DNA of 7,282 bases, taken from the NCBI GenBank assembly GCA_029884035.1, contig JAOUIM010000176.1, forward strand, positions 1 through 7,282, read 5' to 3'. Below, one piece after another: positions 5,680-7,282 of the stretch. The notes beneath the pieces were generated by a model. That model had not been told where the DNA came from and did not search any database. It was given only the letters and a program-made list of their open reading frames with translations. The stretch comes from Aquincola sp. GTDB lineage: Bacteria > Pseudomonadota > Gammaproteobacteria > Burkholderiales > Burkholderiaceae_C. Within the stretch, counting starts at the first letter, position 1; each line of letters begins with the position of its first letter. The position numbers were made by a program, and so were the translations under genes.

Positions 5680-7282
5680 TCATGCGACGACCTTCACCGG
5701 CGAATTGGTGCGCACCATCTGGTGATCGAGCGCCGCCTTCACGTAATGGATGAACAGCGGATGTCCGTCCCAAGGCGTGCTCTTGAATTCGGGGTGGAAC
5801 TGGACGCCGACGAACCAGGGATGCACGTGCTGCGGCAACTCGACGATCTCGGTCAGCTTCTCGCGCTGCGTGATCGCGCTGATCACGAGCCCCGCGATCT
5901 GCAGTCGGTCGAGGTAGTGCTCGTTGGCCTCGTAGCGGTGGCGATGACGTTCGGTCACCAGGGGGCCATAGATGCGGTGTGCCAGTGTGCCGCTCACGAC
6001 GTCCGAAGTCTGCGCACCCAGGCGCATCGTGCCGCCAAGGTCGGAGTTGGCGTCGCGCTTCTGGATCGAGCCGTCGCGGTCCTGCCACTCGTCGATCAAC
6101 GCGATCACGGGATGCGGCGTCGCCGGGTCGAACTCGGTGCTGTTGGCATTCGCGAGCCCGGCCAGGTGACGCGCCACCTCGATCGTCGCGACCTGCATCC
6201 CCAGGCAGATGCCCAGGTAGGGAATCTTGTTCTCTCGCGCGTACTTGGCCGCGAGGATCTTGCCCTCGACGCCGCGCTTGCCGAAGCCGCCGGGCACGAG
6301 CACGGCATCGAACCTGGCCAACTGGCTGACGTTCTGCTCGGTCAGCGTCTCGGCATCGACGTACTCGATCTTGACCCGCGCATGGTTGTGGATGCCGGCG
6401 TGGCGCAGCGCCTCGTTGAGCGACTTGTACGAGTCCGAGAGGTCGGTGTACTTGCCGCACATCGCGATCGCGACCTCGCGCTTGGGATGCAGCACTTCCT
6501 GCACCAGTGTGTCCCAGCGCCGCAGGTCGGCCGGACGCGTGAGCATCTGCAGCTTCATGCAGATCTGTTCGTCCAGGCCCTGCTCGTGCAGCACACGCGG
6601 CACCTTGTAGATGACGTCGACATCGGGCATCGAGATCACGCCATGCAGCGGCACGTTGGTGAACAGGCTGATCTTCTCGCGTTCGTCGTCGGGGATGAGC
6701 CGGTCGGCGCGGCACAGGATCGCGTCGGGCTGGATTCCGATCTCGCGAAGTTTCTGCACCGTGTGCTGCGTCGGCTTGGTCTTGAGTTCGCCGGCGGCGC
6801 CGATGTAGGGCACGTAGGTCAGGTGCACGAACGCGAAGTTCGTGGCACCGAGCTTCAGGCTCATCTGGCGCACCGCCTCGAGGAAGGGCAGGCTCTCGAT
6901 GTCGCCGACCGTCCCGCCGATTTCGACGATCGCCACGTCGACCTTCTGCGCATTGGCGCCGCGCAGCACGAACTCCTGGATCTCGTTGGTGACGTGCGGG
7001 ATCACCTGCACCGTCTTGCCCAGATAGTCGCCGCGGCGCTCCTTCTCGAGCACGGACTTGTAGATCTGGCCGGTGGTGAAGTTGTTGCTGCGCTTCATCC
7101 GCGTGGTGATGAAGCGCTCGTAATGGCCGAGATCCAGATCGGTCTCGGCGCCGTCGTCGGTGACGAACACCTCGCCGTGCTGGAACGGGCTCATCGTGCC
7201 CGGATCGACGTTGAGGTACGGATCCAGCTTGATGAGGGTGACTTTGAGGCCCCGCGATTCGAGGATCGCGGCCAGAGACGCT
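5680..7282 (-). CDS. pyrG: CTP synthase, 5' end missing (runs off right edge)
   Basis: Converts UTP to CTP using ATP and glutamine-derived ammonia, the last step of de novo cytidine nucleotide synthesis. About 533 residues are in the window. The frame continues past the internal ATG at 7192-7194 to the right edge, reading SLAAILESRGLKVTLIK and LDPYLNVDPGT before MSPFQHGEVFVTDDGAE. About 20 N-terminal residues including the P-loop are therefore outside. Synthetase-domain landmarks include DLDLGHYERF, NNFTTGQIY, ERRGDYLG, VEIGGTVGDIES and the K-rich KTKPTQHTV. The class-I glutamine amidotransferase domain shows GGFGKRG, the nucleophile Cys in YLGICLGMQ (codon 6205-6207), and the His/Glu of QFHPEF (His 5794-5796, Glu 5788-5790). 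The end at TSPVKVVA-like NSPVKVVA is normal. It is the first visible gene of the leftward operon, and the promoter is not in the window. Confidence 0.98.
   Translation of the reverse strand, partial: ASLAAILESRGLKVTLIKLDPYLNVDPGTMSPFQHGEVFVTDDGAETDLDLGHYERFITTRMKRSNNFTTGQIYKSVLEKERRGDYLGKTVQVIPHVTNEIQEFVLRGANAQKVDVAIVEIGGTVGDIESLPFLEAVRQMSLKLGATNFAFVHLTYVPYIGAAGELKTKPTQHTVQKLREIGIQPDAILCRADRLIPDDEREKISLFTNVPLHGVISMPDVDVIYKVPRVLHEQGLDEQICMKLQMLTRPADLRRWDTLVQEVLHPKREVAIAMCGKYTDLSDSYKSLNEALRHAGIHNHARVKIEYVDAETLTEQNVSQLARFDAVLVPGGFGKRGVEGKILAAKYARENKIPYLGICLGMQVATIEVARHLAGLANANSTEFDPATPHPVIALIDEWQDRDGSIQKRDANSDLGGTMRLGAQTSDVVSGTLAHRIYGPLVTERHRHRYEANEHYLDRLQIAGLVISAITQREKLTEIVELPQHVHPWFVGVQFHPEFKSTPWDGHPLFIHYVKAALDHQMVRTNSPVKVVA

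Noticed and set aside
5648..6715. Minus-strand 355-codon frame within pyrG
   Set aside because: It is a shadow frame of pyrG, whose real frame carries all CTP synthase motifs.
1..7282. Search for CRISPR arrays, tRNA/rRNA, IS ends, direct repeats or phage-like genes
   Set aside because: No regularly spaced repeats, cloverleaf-like segments, transposase or integrase sequence were seen on reading both strands.

Overview
The window is high-GC bacterial chromosome. Enolase, CTP synthase, KdsA, FtsB and FeoA all read like betaproteobacterial proteins. The gene order pyrG-kdsA-(DUF1330)-eno-ftsB is the one usually seen in Burkholderiales (Comamonadaceae or Rubrivivax/Leptothrix-like lineages). The order assignment is inferred from gene order and protein flavour, not from a search. 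KdsA implies a Gram-negative cell making Kdo-containing lipopolysaccharide.

Layout, left to right. Positions 1-395 (minus strand) hold the start of a ferrous iron uptake operon: feoA complete, then feoB overlapping it by ATGA and cut by the window edge. A Fur-box-like palindrome lies just upstream of feoA. Positions 396-612 are a divergent intergenic region with that palindrome and one strong hairpin but no gene. Positions 613-1554 (plus strand) carry a decayed patatin/NTE-type phospholipase gene. It has a probable frameshift, an in-frame stop, an apparent internal deletion joining a cyclic-nucleotide-domain-like N-terminus to the patatin domain, and a second clear frameshift. Positions 1569-7282 (minus strand) are one tightly packed set transcribed leftward: pyrG (5' end outside the window), kdsA, a DUF1330 gene, eno, ftsB, pnuC and a NadR-like kinase gene. 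Gaps are 28, 11, 24, 10 and 10 nt, followed by a 4-nt overlap, so a single operon is likely.

How the genes fit together. pyrG (CTP), kdsA (Kdo-8-phosphate; Kdo activation consumes CTP), eno (supplies the PEP that KdsA consumes) and ftsB (divisome) form a housekeeping growth and envelope cluster. The two distal genes form a nicotinamide riboside salvage pair: PnuC imports the nucleoside and the P-loop kinase would trap it as NMN. The convergent junction at 1555-1568 is very short and contains a GC-rich hairpin without a T-tract.

I found no RNA gene, insertion sequence, CRISPR array or phage gene. I also found no convincing sign of an undescribed system. The most noteworthy items are the chimeric patatin pseudogene, the C-terminal Cys3His motif on the NadR-like kinase, the metal-dependent type of KdsA, and the conserved-looking position of the DUF1330 gene.
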